A stretch of DNA of 44,847 nt from Acinetobacter lwoffii (lineage in GTDB: Bacteria > Pseudomonadota > Gammaproteobacteria > Pseudomonadales > Moraxellaceae): contig NZ_JAMXXN010000024.1 of the NCBI RefSeq assembly GCF_024129435.1, positions 1-44,847 of the forward strand. Reading direction: 5' to 3'. The position numbers were made by a program, and so were the translations under genes. The notes beneath the pieces were generated by a model. The model was not told the DNA's origin and searched no databases. It saw nothing but the letters and a program-made list of their open reading frames with translations. Positions 9,369-17,119 of this stretch are shown here, one piece after another (position 1 is the first letter of the stretch; the number at the start of each line of letters is the position of its first letter).

Positions 9369-9890
9369 ATGAATCACTATAAAAATATACGATTGGCAAG
9401 CAAGGCTGATATTCAGCAACTTACCATACTGATTAATACAGCTTATCGTACTCTGGATGGATGGACGACTGAGGCAGGAATGATCCAAGGTGATCGTATT
9501 CAAGAAAAACAGTTATATGACTTGCTCAATTTAGAAAATTTTCAGCTCTTTGTGTTGGAAATTGATAATAAGCTTCTTGGTTGTATTGGCGTGAGCTTAA
9601 GACAGCAAGTAGCAGAGATTGGAAGCTTTGCTGTTGCACCTGCTGAGCAAAACTCGGGTTATGGCAAGCAATTATTGGACTTTGCCGAATCCCATATTTT
9701 CGAAATATTTAAGAAGAAAGTGATTCAGATGTCAGTATTAAATGTCCGTATTGAACTGCTGGCATATTATCAGCGCCGTGGCTATCAGCTGACTGAAAAG
9801 ATTGAAGCATATCCACTGGGTCAAAATGTCGGAGAACCGTTGATTCCGTTACATTTGCTGATTTTAGAAAAAATCAGCAAATCAATATGA
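9369..9890 (+). CDS. GNAT family N-acetyltransferase
   Basis: A 173-residue GNAT acetyltransferase with unknown substrate. Residues 4-12 (YKNIRLASKAD) form the opening strand; the acetyl-CoA motif is EIGSFAVAPAEQNSGYGKQLLDFAE (about 79-103, with the Q/N-x-x-G-Y-G-x pattern), and ELLAYYQRRGYQ is the late motif. The ATG at 9369 stands about ten bases after the aroC terminator and has no visible ribosome binding site, so either its promoter is inside aroC and passes the terminator, or it is translated from a very short leader. It is distinct from the GNAT gene at 1187. Confidence 0.83.
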   Translation: MNHYKNIRLASKADIQQLTILINTAYRTLDGWTTEAGMIQGDRIQEKQLYDLLNLENFQLFVLEIDNKLLGCIGVSLRQQVAEIGSFAVAPAEQNSGYGKQLLDFAESHIFEIFKKKVIQMSVLNVRIELLAYYQRRGYQLTEKIEAYPLGQNVGEPLIPLHLLILEKISKSI

Positions 9891-10015
9891 TTAGTTGATG
9901 AAAATTCAAGCTTTTTGCCACTTAAATTGAGTAGTGGGAAAGCTCCTGAACATGCTAAGTTTTCTGTTCAGTCTAAGTGACTTAAGATTAGGCAGAAAAC
10001 AGACCAGGATGTCAT

Positions 10016-10924
10016 ATGCTGCATATTATTTTAACTTCTTTATTTCCTCTCATCGGACTGATCAGCTTTGGCTATTTACTTAAGCGCAGGCAATGGTTGA
10101 GTGATGATTTCTGGCGAGGCGCAGAAAAGTTAAATTATTATGCACTGTTTCCAGTGATGCTATTTTTAAATCTGGCCACTGCCAAGATTCAAATGGCAGT
10201 CATTGAAGATGTGGTGCTGGTTGTATTTAGCATTATGGCTGTGGTCAGTATTGCATTGTATATTTTGCGTCATATTTACCAGATATCTTATGCGCGTTTC
10301 GGCGTGTATGTCCAAGGTTTACTACGCTTTAACACCTATATTGGCCTTGCTGCTGTCAGTGCCTTATTTCAGCAGCAGGGTATGACTATTTTCGCGGTGA
10401 TCATGGTGCTGTGTATTCCTTTGGTGAATGTCTTATCGGTACTGGCATTTACCCGTAATCACGAAATGCAGCTCACCAAAATTATTCTCGGCTTGGCTAA
10501 AAACCCATTAATTCTGGGCTGTATTGTCGGTGGTTTATTTAATCTTTCCGGTTTGTCACTCTGGACTGGAGCAGAGCAGTTCCTTAAACAGATTGCACTG
10601 TGCAGTTTGCCACTCGGTTTGATGTGTGTGGGCGCTGCCTTACAGTTTCAGGACTTTCAGCGTGATATGTTGCCACTCAGCCTGATGACCTTTGGTCGCC
10701 TGTTCGGAATGCCGCTGATTGCATTTTTAGTGTGTAAAATTTTCCAGATTGATGCATTAACTACTCAGGTATTAGTCTTGTTCTTTGCACTTCCTACCGC
10801 CTCAGCTTCGTATGTTTTAACCCGGGTATATGGCGGCGATAGCGAGTTAATGGCCAGTATTATTAGTGTACAAACAGTGGTCGCAGCAGGCAGTTTATTG
10901 ATGATACTTTCTTGGATTATTTAA
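10016..10924 (+). CDS. AEC family (auxin efflux carrier-like) transporter
   Basis: Inner-membrane permease of the AEC/malate-auxin carrier family (302 aa). It has about ten hydrophobic segments arranged as two similar halves, with family segments FGYLLKRRQWLSDDFWRGAEKLNYYALFP near the N-terminus, KNPLILGCIVGGLF at mid-length and LFFALPTASASYVLTRVYGGD near the C-terminus. Bacterial members export or import organic acids or amino acids; the substrate here is unknown. ATG at 10016 with AGGA six bases upstream. It stands alone, with 91 bases before it and no clear terminator after it. Confidence 0.88.
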   Translation: MLHIILTSLFPLIGLISFGYLLKRRQWLSDDFWRGAEKLNYYALFPVMLFLNLATAKIQMAVIEDVVLVVFSIMAVVSIALYILRHIYQISYARFGVYVQGLLRFNTYIGLAAVSALFQQQGMTIFAVIMVLCIPLVNVLSVLAFTRNHEMQLTKIILGLAKNPLILGCIVGGLFNLSGLSLWTGAEQFLKQIALCSLPLGLMCVGAALQFQDFQRDMLPLSLMTFGRLFGMPLIAFLVCKIFQIDALTTQVLVLFFALPTASASYVLTRVYGGDSELMASIISVQTVVAAGSLLMILSWII

Positions 10925-10986
10925 AACTCTAAAATGCATGATAAAAGTCTAAATTTTGCTTTGGATGATATATACTTTGAATTATT

Positions 10987-11000
10987 AAAATAGCCTAAGC
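10987..11000 (+). repeat. Dispersed element AAAATAGCCTAAGC, copy 2
   Basis: Fourteen bases matching the dispersed element, 62 bases past the AEC transporter stop codon. It ends in GCC where copies at 437, 28830 and 28892 read GTA. Confidence 0.65.
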
Positions 11001-11211
11001 CATAATGAAACTCTATTTAAGCGCCAAAACTAAATAAGTCTTAGAATTTTATAAAGGGTAGAACTTACTGGTTTTACTTACGGCAGCAAAATCTAAAAAT
11101 TTAATATCGAGGCAATATCCTTCATTACACATGTATGCTGTTAATTAAGAAAAAAATCATGGATAAATTCACGTGAATTAACATAAATAAAAACTGTGTT
11201 TTTCCTAAAAA

Positions 11212-11220
11212 TGGTATATA
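11212..11220 (+). promoter_or_regulatory. Extended -10 promoter for the glycine riboswitch transcript
   Basis: TGG-TATATA fits an extended -10 element and would start RNA near 11227, just before the first aptamer stem at 11241. No good -35 is seen. A 14-base perfect palindrome (AATTCACGTGAATT, 11166-11179) lies upstream, but palindromes of this length are expected by chance in a window this size. Confidence 0.4.
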
Positions 11221-11240
11221 AATTGCTCATGATAATAAAA

Positions 11241-11426
11241 CATTATTGCAGGAGAGAAATGCTTCTGCATTCGCCGAAGGAGCAAGTTCCCAGGAAACTC
11301 TCAGGCAAAAGGACTGTGATAATGGATAAAAACTCTGGAGAGAAGTGTTCAATCACTCACCGAAGGGGAAGGTGGCCGCATTGATGTGCAATGTATCCAC
11401 CGAAGCTCTCAGGTACACATGACAGA
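11241..11426 (+). ncRNA. Tandem glycine riboswitch
   Basis: Two consecutive glycine aptamers. The first (about 11241-11324) is closed by CATTAT/ATAATG and contains GGAGAGA, GCCGAAGGAGCAA and AACTCTCAGGCAAAAGGAC. The second (about 11333-11426) contains TCTGGAGAGA, CACCGAAGGGGAAGG and AGCTCTCAGGTACACATGACAGA, closed by TCTG/CAGA. The linker between them is short, as in cooperative glycine riboswitches. It lies directly upstream of a DadA-like dehydrogenase whose ribosome binding site (11450-11456) follows about 25 bases later. No terminator hairpin stands between, so control is probably on translation, or expression is switched on by glycine. The family assignment is strong. Confidence 0.93.
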
Positions 11427-11461
11427 TGGGAAAAGACATCAATATAATCAAGGAGGTGTCT

Positions 11462-12706
11462 ATGTGTCATGTCGTGGTGATTGGGGCCGGTATTACCGGA
11501 GTAACCACAGCTTATGAGCTGGCACAATCAGGCTATCAAGTGACTGTGGTTGATCGGCATCTTTATCCGGCAATGGAAACATCCTTTGCCAATGGCGGCC
11601 AGCTTTCTGCCTGTAATGCCGAAGTATGGAACCAGAAAGCCACGGTACTCAAAGGCATCAAATGGATGTCACAGAAAACCGCACCACTTTTGCTCAATCC
11701 TTCTTTCAGCGTGCATAAATACAGTTGGCTCATGGAATTTCTGGGCAATATCAAACATTATGAAGCCAATACCCGAGAAACGGTACGGTTGGCTTTACTG
11801 GCAAGAGCACGTTTGTTTGAAATTGCCCAAATAGAAAATATTGATTTCGATCTGGAAAAACGCGGCATTTTACATTTTTATCATAACAAGACGGATTATG
11901 ATGTGGCGATCAAAGTCAATGATCTGTTGTGTAGCAGTGGTCTGGAGCGTAATGCAATTTCCAATGCAGAAATCAAGCAGATCGAACCCGCATTAACTGG
12001 TGATTATTATGCAGGATTTTACTGTCAGAGCGATGCCACCGGGGATATTCATAAATTTAGTAACGGTCTGGCCAAAGCCTGTATGCAAAAAGGCGTGAAA
12101 TTCGAATTTGGTCAGGATGTTTTCGCTGTTGATCATCAGGCTCAAAATATTCGGGTTAAATGCAAACCTAGTACTGAAAATGTCCATTCCTCTCCAGATG
12201 ACATTCTGGAAATTAATGCAGATGCCGTTGTGGTCTGTGCAGGGGTTGGCAGTTATCAACTGGCTGAGATTCTTGGTGAACGGGTCAATGTTTATCCAGT
12301 CAAAGGCTACTCGATTACCGTGCAACTGAATGATGAACAGAGCCAGAACAACGCACCTTGGGTCAGCCTGCTAGATGAAAGTGCTAAAATTGTCTTGTCA
12401 CGCCTAGGCAAGGATCGTCTACGCGTCGCAGGAACAGCCGAGTTTAATGGCTATAACCGGGATATTCGAGCTGACCGGATTCAACCTTTAATTGACTGGA
12501 CCAATCGTAATTTTGACCTGTGTACTGAGCATGTTGTTCCGTGGGCGGGCTTACGCCCAATGATGCCCAATATGATGCCTGTAGTACGCCGTGGCAAACA
12601 TGAGCGAGTCTTTTACAATACCGGACATGGTCATCTGGGCTGGACTTTATCAGCTGCAACGGCTGCAATGATCAGTCAGGAAATTGCGCAATACTATCCT
12701 GCTTAA
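11462..12706 (+). CDS. D-amino acid dehydrogenase / glycine oxidase-like flavoenzyme
   Basis: FAD-dependent amine oxidoreductase of the DadA small-subunit family (414 aa), which deaminates D-amino acids to 2-oxo acids and passes electrons to the membrane quinone pool. The dinucleotide-binding motif VVVIGAGITGVTTAYELA opens the protein and is followed by the acidic end of strand 2 (VVDRH). SFANGGQLSACNAEVW is the typical DadA segment, and GLRPMMPNMMPVVRRGKHERVFYNTGHGHLGWT is the C-terminal flavin motif. The start is the ATG at 11462 with a near-perfect AAGGAGGTGTCT before it; a longer frame from 11426 overlaps the riboswitch and is unlikely. Control by a glycine riboswitch suggests that glycine itself may be a physiological substrate. 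I leave the symbol empty because this may be a paralogue of dadA. Confidence 0.9.
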   Translation: MCHVVVIGAGITGVTTAYELAQSGYQVTVVDRHLYPAMETSFANGGQLSACNAEVWNQKATVLKGIKWMSQKTAPLLLNPSFSVHKYSWLMEFLGNIKHYEANTRETVRLALLARARLFEIAQIENIDFDLEKRGILHFYHNKTDYDVAIKVNDLLCSSGLERNAISNAEIKQIEPALTGDYYAGFYCQSDATGDIHKFSNGLAKACMQKGVKFEFGQDVFAVDHQAQNIRVKCKPSTENVHSSPDDILEINADAVVVCAGVGSYQLAEILGERVNVYPVKGYSITVQLNDEQSQNNAPWVSLLDESAKIVLSRLGKDRLRVAGTAEFNGYNRDIRADRIQPLIDWTNRNFDLCTEHVVPWAGLRPMMPNMMPVVRRGKHERVFYNTGHGHLGWTLSAATAAMISQEIAQYYPA

Positions 12707-12708
12707 AT

Positions 12709-12736
12709 TGATAGCCCGCTTGCGGGCTATTTTTTA
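12709..12736 (+). terminator. Terminator after the DadA-like gene
   Basis: ATAGCCCGC (12711-12719) and GCGGGCTAT (12722-12730) form a tight hairpin followed by TTTTTT. Confidence 0.9.
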
Positions 12737-12788
12737 CACCAAAAATCTCATTTTATATGACGATAAATTATAGTATTTTGAAACTAAA

Positions 12789-13442
12789 TCAATCATATAA
12801 CCGATAAATACCGGTAAAACGTTCACAGCCTTTCTGCTGGCTACTGACCGCTAAAATGGCTTTACTATAGTTAAACTCATAGCGGCAGTCATTTTCGTTA
12901 TCGGTGATCTGGTTTTTTGTCTCAGGCGTAGTATAGGCTAAAAAAGGAATGATCTGCTTCTCGGTCCGGTTATTCGGATTACGATAGGCAAGACCTTCAA
13001 TCTTGATGCGGTCTTTGGTCAGTTGATGAATCTTGAGATGAACAGGCTGCTTGGCAATTTGCCCCTGTTCAAACTTGATATAATGCTGGGTTAAACTTTG
13101 ATTCAACGAAATATAGATATTTAAATCATCTAAACGCCATTCAAACTGCTGTTTAAAACAGTCTAGCGTTTTGCATTGCTGTAAACGGGTCGCCCATAAT
13201 TGTTGGCTATCTTGCAATAAGCGCACAGGTGCATCAGTAATCAGAAAAGCAGTAAAGTATTGGTCTGCGAGTTTTTCACGAGATTCAGCCAATGATGCTG
13301 AGCAGACTTTATTCATGGCAGCCGTTTTTTTGCTGTCATCGCTACAATCCATTGTGATCGCTGAGCTACCCGTAGAAATCGTCCCCAGACCGAGCATCAG
13401 GCCAATTATTTTCAACATATTTATATCAGTTTTCAGTAGCAT
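12789..13442 (-). CDS. Secreted LprI-like N-terminal domain protein
   Basis: A 217-residue exported protein (209 from the second ATG at 13418, which gives the better signal peptide MLKIIGLMLGLGTISTGSSA). After the signal comes a domain of the LprI/DUF1311 type: MDCSDDSKKTAAMNKVCSASLAESREKLADQY, then QQLWATRLQQC and LDCFKQQFEWRLDDL, with the conserved Trp, four Cys residues and Arg-x-x-x-Leu end. The last ~110 residues (from LNIYISLNQ) are less familiar and end in a Cys pair (NDCRYEFNYS and KGCERFTG) that may close a small beta domain. The substrate or partner is unknown. It is convergent with the riboswitch-controlled gene. Confidence 0.7.
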   Translation of the reverse strand: MLLKTDINMLKIIGLMLGLGTISTGSSAITMDCSDDSKKTAAMNKVCSASLAESREKLADQYFTAFLITDAPVRLLQDSQQLWATRLQQCKTLDCFKQQFEWRLDDLNIYISLNQSLTQHYIKFEQGQIAKQPVHLKIHQLTKDRIKIEGLAYRNPNNRTEKQIIPFLAYTTPETKNQITDNENDCRYEFNYSKAILAVSSQQKGCERFTGIYRLYD

Positions 13443-13542
13443 GATCGCTTATACTTTCACTGTGTTACGCTTGGTCTAACTATAGCGAAATAGAAAGCAA
13501 GTGTACAAGATTTCAATGGGCTATTTCTAAAGGATGTATAAG

Positions 13543-14031
13543 GTGATCGCACAAATTCGTATTGGCCAGGGTCTGGATGTGCATGCATTTGAAGAAGGTA
13601 ATTTTGTCACTCTGGCAGGCATTCAAATTCCGCATACTCACGGTCTGAAAGCACATTCGGATGGTGATGTAGTGCTGCATGCACTCTGTGATGCTTTGTT
13701 GGGTGCTTTGGCGCTCGGAGATATTGGCCAGCATTTCCCAGATACAGATCCCGAGTTTAAAGGTGCAGATAGCCGGGTACTACTCAAGCATGTTTATCAG
13801 CTAATTCTGGATCGTGGTTATCACCTGAATAATGCCGATATTACCGTGGCCTGTGAACGTCCAAAACTGGCTAAGCACAATCTGGCGATGCGTCAAAGTA
13901 TTGCAGATGTCTTGGATGTTGATGTGACTCAAATCAGTATTAAAGCCACCACCACTGAACAGTTAGGTTTTACCGGTCGTCAGGAAGGCATTATGTCCAT
14001 GGCAACCGTGCTGTTGAGCCACAGTAAATAA
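13543..14031 (+). CDS. ispF: 2-C-methyl-D-erythritol 2,4-cyclodiphosphate synthase
   Basis: IspF cyclises CDP-methylerythritol 2-phosphate in the MEP route to isoprenoids. The family signatures are complete: [12 protein letters not shown] with the zinc ligands Asp and His, [32 protein letters not shown], and the C-terminal [18 protein letters not shown] prefer the GTG at 13543 (162 aa) because AAAGGA at 13528-13533 is nine bases upstream of it; an in-frame ATG at 13534 overlaps that binding site and adds three residues. The gene is monocistronic here, and its stop lies two bases from the stop of the convergent phosphatase-like gene with no terminator between. Confidence 0.95.
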   Translation: MIAQIRIGQGLDVHAFEEGNFVTLAGIQIPHTHGLKAHSDGDVVLHALCDALLGALALGDIGQHFPDTDPEFKGADSRVLLKHVYQLILDRGYHLNNADITVACERPKLAKHNLAMRQSIADVLDVDVTQISIKATTTEQLGFTGRQEGIMSMATVLLSHSK

Positions 14032-14033
14032 AA

Positions 14034-14558
14034 TCAGGCAAAATAATTTGGATTAATCAGGGAAAGTTCCAGTTCCTGCGTTGCTTTACGACCTTGTAGC
14101 TGTAGGGCAACCGCATGCATTAAACCGGTCCAGGTTTCATTTGGTTCCCAGATCTGATGCAAGTGTTCTTGTGCTGTAGGCATATCGATATCCATATAGT
14201 ACTGACGATATAAGTACATCAGACAGCTGACATGGTAGTTTTGCGAACAATGTACCCAGACCATTTGCTCTTTTACCAGATGATCGATCAGGTCCAGTAC
14301 CAGCAGGCATTGATTGTCTGAAGGGGTTTCCCAGGAAATCGGAACCTGAATATAGTTCAGTCCCAGCTCAAGGCAAATTTTATCTTCATGCGGCAGATAC
14401 TGTTCGCTATCGGTCAACGCCACATTGATGACTGTAGATACACCGTATTCTTTCATCAGCTGTAATTGGGTAGTGGTCGGTTGACCGGAGCTAAACAGAT
14501 GTTCGTGTATGAACTGAAAATTCTCAATCTGGCTTAATGCCGTTTCAATATCATTCAT
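14034..14558 (-). CDS. DUF442-like tyrosine phosphatase family protein with altered active site
   Basis: A 174-residue protein of the small tyrosine phosphatase-like (beta-lactamase-hydrolase-associated, DUF442-type) fold. The N-terminal segment FSSGQPTTTQLQLMKEYGVSTVINVAL is typical, as is the phosphate-loop strand VWVHCSQNYHVS (about 98-109) with its Cys and preceding His. In relatives an Arg follows the Cys five or six residues later; here those positions read His and Val, so the enzyme may be inactive or act differently. The following MYLYRQYYM helix is as expected. It is convergent with ispF, with two bases between stop codons, and 64 bases from the DAHP synthase stop on the same strand. 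The ligand is unknown. Confidence 0.75.
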   Translation of the reverse strand: MNDIETALSQIENFQFIHEHLFSSGQPTTTQLQLMKEYGVSTVINVALTDSEQYLPHEDKICLELGLNYIQVPISWETPSDNQCLLVLDLIDHLVKEQMVWVHCSQNYHVSCLMYLYRQYYMDIDMPTAQEHLHQIWEPNETWTGLMHAVALQLQGRKATQELELSLINPNYFA

Positions 14559-14588
14559 CAGATAAATTTTCCTTGTTCTAGAAATGCA

Positions 14589-14611
14589 AACGCCATCTTG
14601 GCGATGGCGTT
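14589..14611 (-). terminator. Hairpin after the first DAHP synthase
   Basis: ACGCCATC (14590-14597) and GATGGCGT (14603-14610) form a perfect stem with a five-base loop just past the leftward stop at 14623. Its T tail (TTTGCATTTC) is weak, so some read-through into the phosphatase-like gene is possible. Confidence 0.55.
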
Positions 14612-14622
14612 GGTCAGATCAT

Positions 14623-15735
14623 TTAACGATTAGGTAAAATGTCTTTCAATGCCTCATGCATGTCGAGTAAAACTTTTTCAGTCGTTTCCCAGTCGATACA
14701 GCCATCCGTAACGGATTGACCGTATTCCATATCATTCAGGTTCGCCGGAATGTCCTGACGACCACCCTTAAGATGACTTTCTACCATAATACCAACAATT
14801 GACTTGTTTCCATCAAGAATTTGTTCGGAAATGTTTTTAAGTACAAGTGGTTGCAGGTACGGGTCTTTGTTAGAGTTGGCGTGGCTGGCATCAATCATGA
14901 TCTTGGTGCTGACTTTGGCCTTGGCTAGAGCAGCTTCTGCATCGGCAACCGAGCCTGCATCGTAGTTCGGTTTGCCATTACCGCCACGCAATACCACGTG
15001 AGCATAAGGATTGCCTGAAGTGCGAATCACAGCCACCTGACCCTGATCATTCAGACCGAGGAAGCTGTGACCATGTTTCACAGATTGCATCGCATTGGTC
15101 GCGACCGTTAAACCGCCGTCAGTACCATTTTTAAAGCCGACTGGTGAAGAAAGACCAGAAGACATTTCACGATGGGTCTGGCTTTCTGTGGTACGTGCAC
15201 CAATCGCTGACCATGAAATCAGGTCTTGGTAATACTGTGGCGAGTTTGGATCAAGTGCTTCAGTGGCACATGGCAAGCCCATTTCATTCAGTTCAAGTAA
15301 TAGCTTGCGACCGATACGCAGACCTTTTTCAATATTGAATGAATCATTCATATCCGGGTCATTGATCAGGCCTTTCCAGCCTACGGTAGTACGCGGTTTT
15401 TCAAAATAAACCCGCATCACGATATATAAGCTGTCTTTAACTTTTTCGCTCAGCACTTTTAAACGCTCAGCATATTCATGTGCCGCCGCCGGATCATGAA
15501 TAGAACAAGGGCCAATTACAACGAACAGGCGCTTGTCTTCACCATCCAGAATTTTACGAATCGTTTCACGACCATGCAGTACGGTTTGATAAGCAGTTTC
15601 AGTCAACGGTAACTCTGCTTTAAGCTCGGCAGGGGTTACAAGAGGAATCATGCTGTGGATATTCACGTCATCAATATCTGATGCTGAAATAGGATTTGAC
15701 TGTTGTGTATTCATTGCCGTCACTGGTTCGATCAT
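14623..15735 (-). CDS. 3-deoxy-7-phosphoheptulonate (DAHP) synthase, class I, first copy
   Basis: Type I (AroF/G/H) DAHP synthase, which condenses phosphoenolpyruvate and erythrose 4-phosphate at the entry of aromatic synthesis. Signatures are clear: LFVVIGPCSIHDPAAAHEYAERL, MRVYFEKPRTTVGWKGLINDP, EALDPNSPQY, WSAIGARTTESQTHREMSSGLS and MIDASHANSNKDP with the metal-binding His. The 370-residue form starts with ATG at 15735; an ATG seven codons in (15714) gives 363. Neither has a clear binding site. Unlike the copy at 42251, I see no aromatic-rich leader ORF in the ~100 bases upstream. Which amino acid inhibits it cannot be read by eye. Confidence 0.94.
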   Translation of the reverse strand: MIEPVTAMNTQQSNPISASDIDDVNIHSMIPLVTPAELKAELPLTETAYQTVLHGRETIRKILDGEDKRLFVVIGPCSIHDPAAAHEYAERLKVLSEKVKDSLYIVMRVYFEKPRTTVGWKGLINDPDMNDSFNIEKGLRIGRKLLLELNEMGLPCATEALDPNSPQYYQDLISWSAIGARTTESQTHREMSSGLSSPVGFKNGTDGGLTVATNAMQSVKHGHSFLGLNDQGQVAVIRTSGNPYAHVVLRGGNGKPNYDAGSVADAEAALAKAKVSTKIMIDASHANSNKDPYLQPLVLKNISEQILDGNKSIVGIMVESHLKGGRQDIPANLNDMEYGQSVTDGCIDWETTEKVLLDMHEALKDILPNR

Positions 15736-15841
15736 ACAAAAGGTTGTTTAATAGCCCGAATATAACATGAATGATGCGTCACTTTGTTATAAAAAAGATG
15801 AATACTTCTTTGAAAAAAAAGTGATGAATCGGATAGTTAAC

Positions 15842-16732
15842 TTAAACGGACGGGGAATTTTGGCTCATGATTATCATTGCTGTTTCAGCAGGTTGGGCCG
15901 GTTTTGATTTCACAGGATTAATCATGAAATTTACACCGAGGGCAAATAGGGTGATACCTAAAATTTTGCGAATCAGTTTTTCCGGCATACGTGAACTAAG
16001 CAAGGTCCCCACAATAATTGCCGGAATAGAACCCACCAATAACCACATGAGTAGCATGAAATCGACATTGCCTGAAGACATATGACCCAGCCCTGCAACC
16101 AGGGTCAGTAACACTGCATGCACAACATCTGAGCCAATGATACGAATCATCGGCAGATTCGGGAACATCACTACAAGTGCCATGATGCCAAATGCGCCGG
16201 CACCCACTGAAGAGAGCGTGACAAATATGCCCAAGATAATGCCCATGATGATAATGGCTACGCGCTTTTCCTTGGCTTGCAGCTTTACTTTTTCCAGATC
16301 TTGGGTCATATCCGGTAGTTCTTGTTTTCTGTATTTATTAAAAAGATTTTCGATCTGGCTACGAAACAGAATGGATAAGCCGGTAATGGTTAGCATAAAG
16401 CCCAATACCATGGTCAGGACGGCCTTGTAATGCGTTGATTGGCTCAGATAGTTATCAAGAACCCAATGTGTTGCAAAAGATGCGGGAATACTGCCAACGG
16501 CCAGCCAGATCACAATCGGCCAGACAATATTCATTTTCTTGGCATGCACAAACGAGCCACAGAATTTAGAAATCGCGGCATAGAGCAGGTCAGTACCAAT
16601 CGCGATATGCGGTTCAATCCGGAATAAACTGATAAGAATTGGCGTCATTAATGAACCGCCACCGACACCGGTGACACCTACACAAAAACCTACCAGAACG
16701 CCTGCTAAAATAAATTCAATCGGACCAAACAT
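15842..16732 (-). CDS. Sulfite exporter TauE/SafE family protein
   Basis: Inner-membrane protein of the TauE/SafE (DUF81) family (296 aa), whose members are thought to export sulfite, sulfoacetate or other small anions. The N-terminal repeat FILAGVLVGFCVGVTGVGGGSLMTPIL is the family hallmark and recurs in the second half as TLSSVGAGAFGIMALVVMFP. About eight hydrophobic segments flank a central cytoplasmic loop rich in Lys/Gln (residues ~130-155). ATG at 16732. There is no linked sulfur gene, so the substrate is open. Confidence 0.88.
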   Translation of the reverse strand: MFGPIEFILAGVLVGFCVGVTGVGGGSLMTPILISLFRIEPHIAIGTDLLYAAISKFCGSFVHAKKMNIVWPIVIWLAVGSIPASFATHWVLDNYLSQSTHYKAVLTMVLGFMLTITGLSILFRSQIENLFNKYRKQELPDMTQDLEKVKLQAKEKRVAIIIMGIILGIFVTLSSVGAGAFGIMALVVMFPNLPMIRIIGSDVVHAVLLTLVAGLGHMSSGNVDFMLLMWLLVGSIPAIIVGTLLSSRMPEKLIRKILGITLFALGVNFMINPVKSKPAQPAETAMIIMSQNSPSV

Positions 16733-17106
16733 GCATATATGCCAAAATCAAAAAACGAGCATATCTTATGACTTTTGGATATAAGTCGTTGTCTTGATTA
16801 TTGATTTACTTATGCATAAAAAAGATAAAGCTAGGTGAAGAATATTAGGTGATCTTTCATGTTTATTCACTGGGTTATGTATAAAGTGCGAATATAATGA
16901 TTGATTTTAACTGTCCGATTTGACCCATTTCTGTCTAATTGAATGTACCTGTAAATGTCGATTTAATTCTTGTTATGCAAGCTCCCTTATTGACTAAGTT
17001 ATTCTAAATGGTGAGTTTCTTAAAATGAGAAGATGCTTAAGCTTCTTCCGGAATAGTTACAGGATTATGTTAGAATCCCGATTCAATAAATTTCCATGCG
17101 GATCTG
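16733..17106. other. Intergenic region between TauE-like gene and lpxB
   Basis: 374 A+T-rich bases between divergent genes. Both promoters must be here, but I could not single out convincing -35/-10 pairs. A small in-frame ORF from ATG 17025 runs into the lpxB start but has no binding site and is not called. No RNA gene or repeat was recognised. Confidence 0.5.
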
Positions 17107-17119
17107 AGAGGAAACCCAC

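Noticed and set aside
11166..11179. Perfect palindrome AATTCACGTGAATT as an operator
   Set aside because: Two or three perfect 14-base palindromes are expected by chance in 45 kb, and no other copy or partner protein supports it.
11196..11384. A 62-codon ORF across the glycine riboswitch
   Set aside because: Its sequence follows the conserved aptamer bases, its composition is not protein-like, and the riboswitch explains the conservation expected here.
11426..11461. Longer start for the DadA-like enzyme (ATG 11426)
   Set aside because: It would begin at the end of the second aptamer without a binding site, while ATG 11462 has AAGGAGG at ideal spacing and starts just before the FAD motif.
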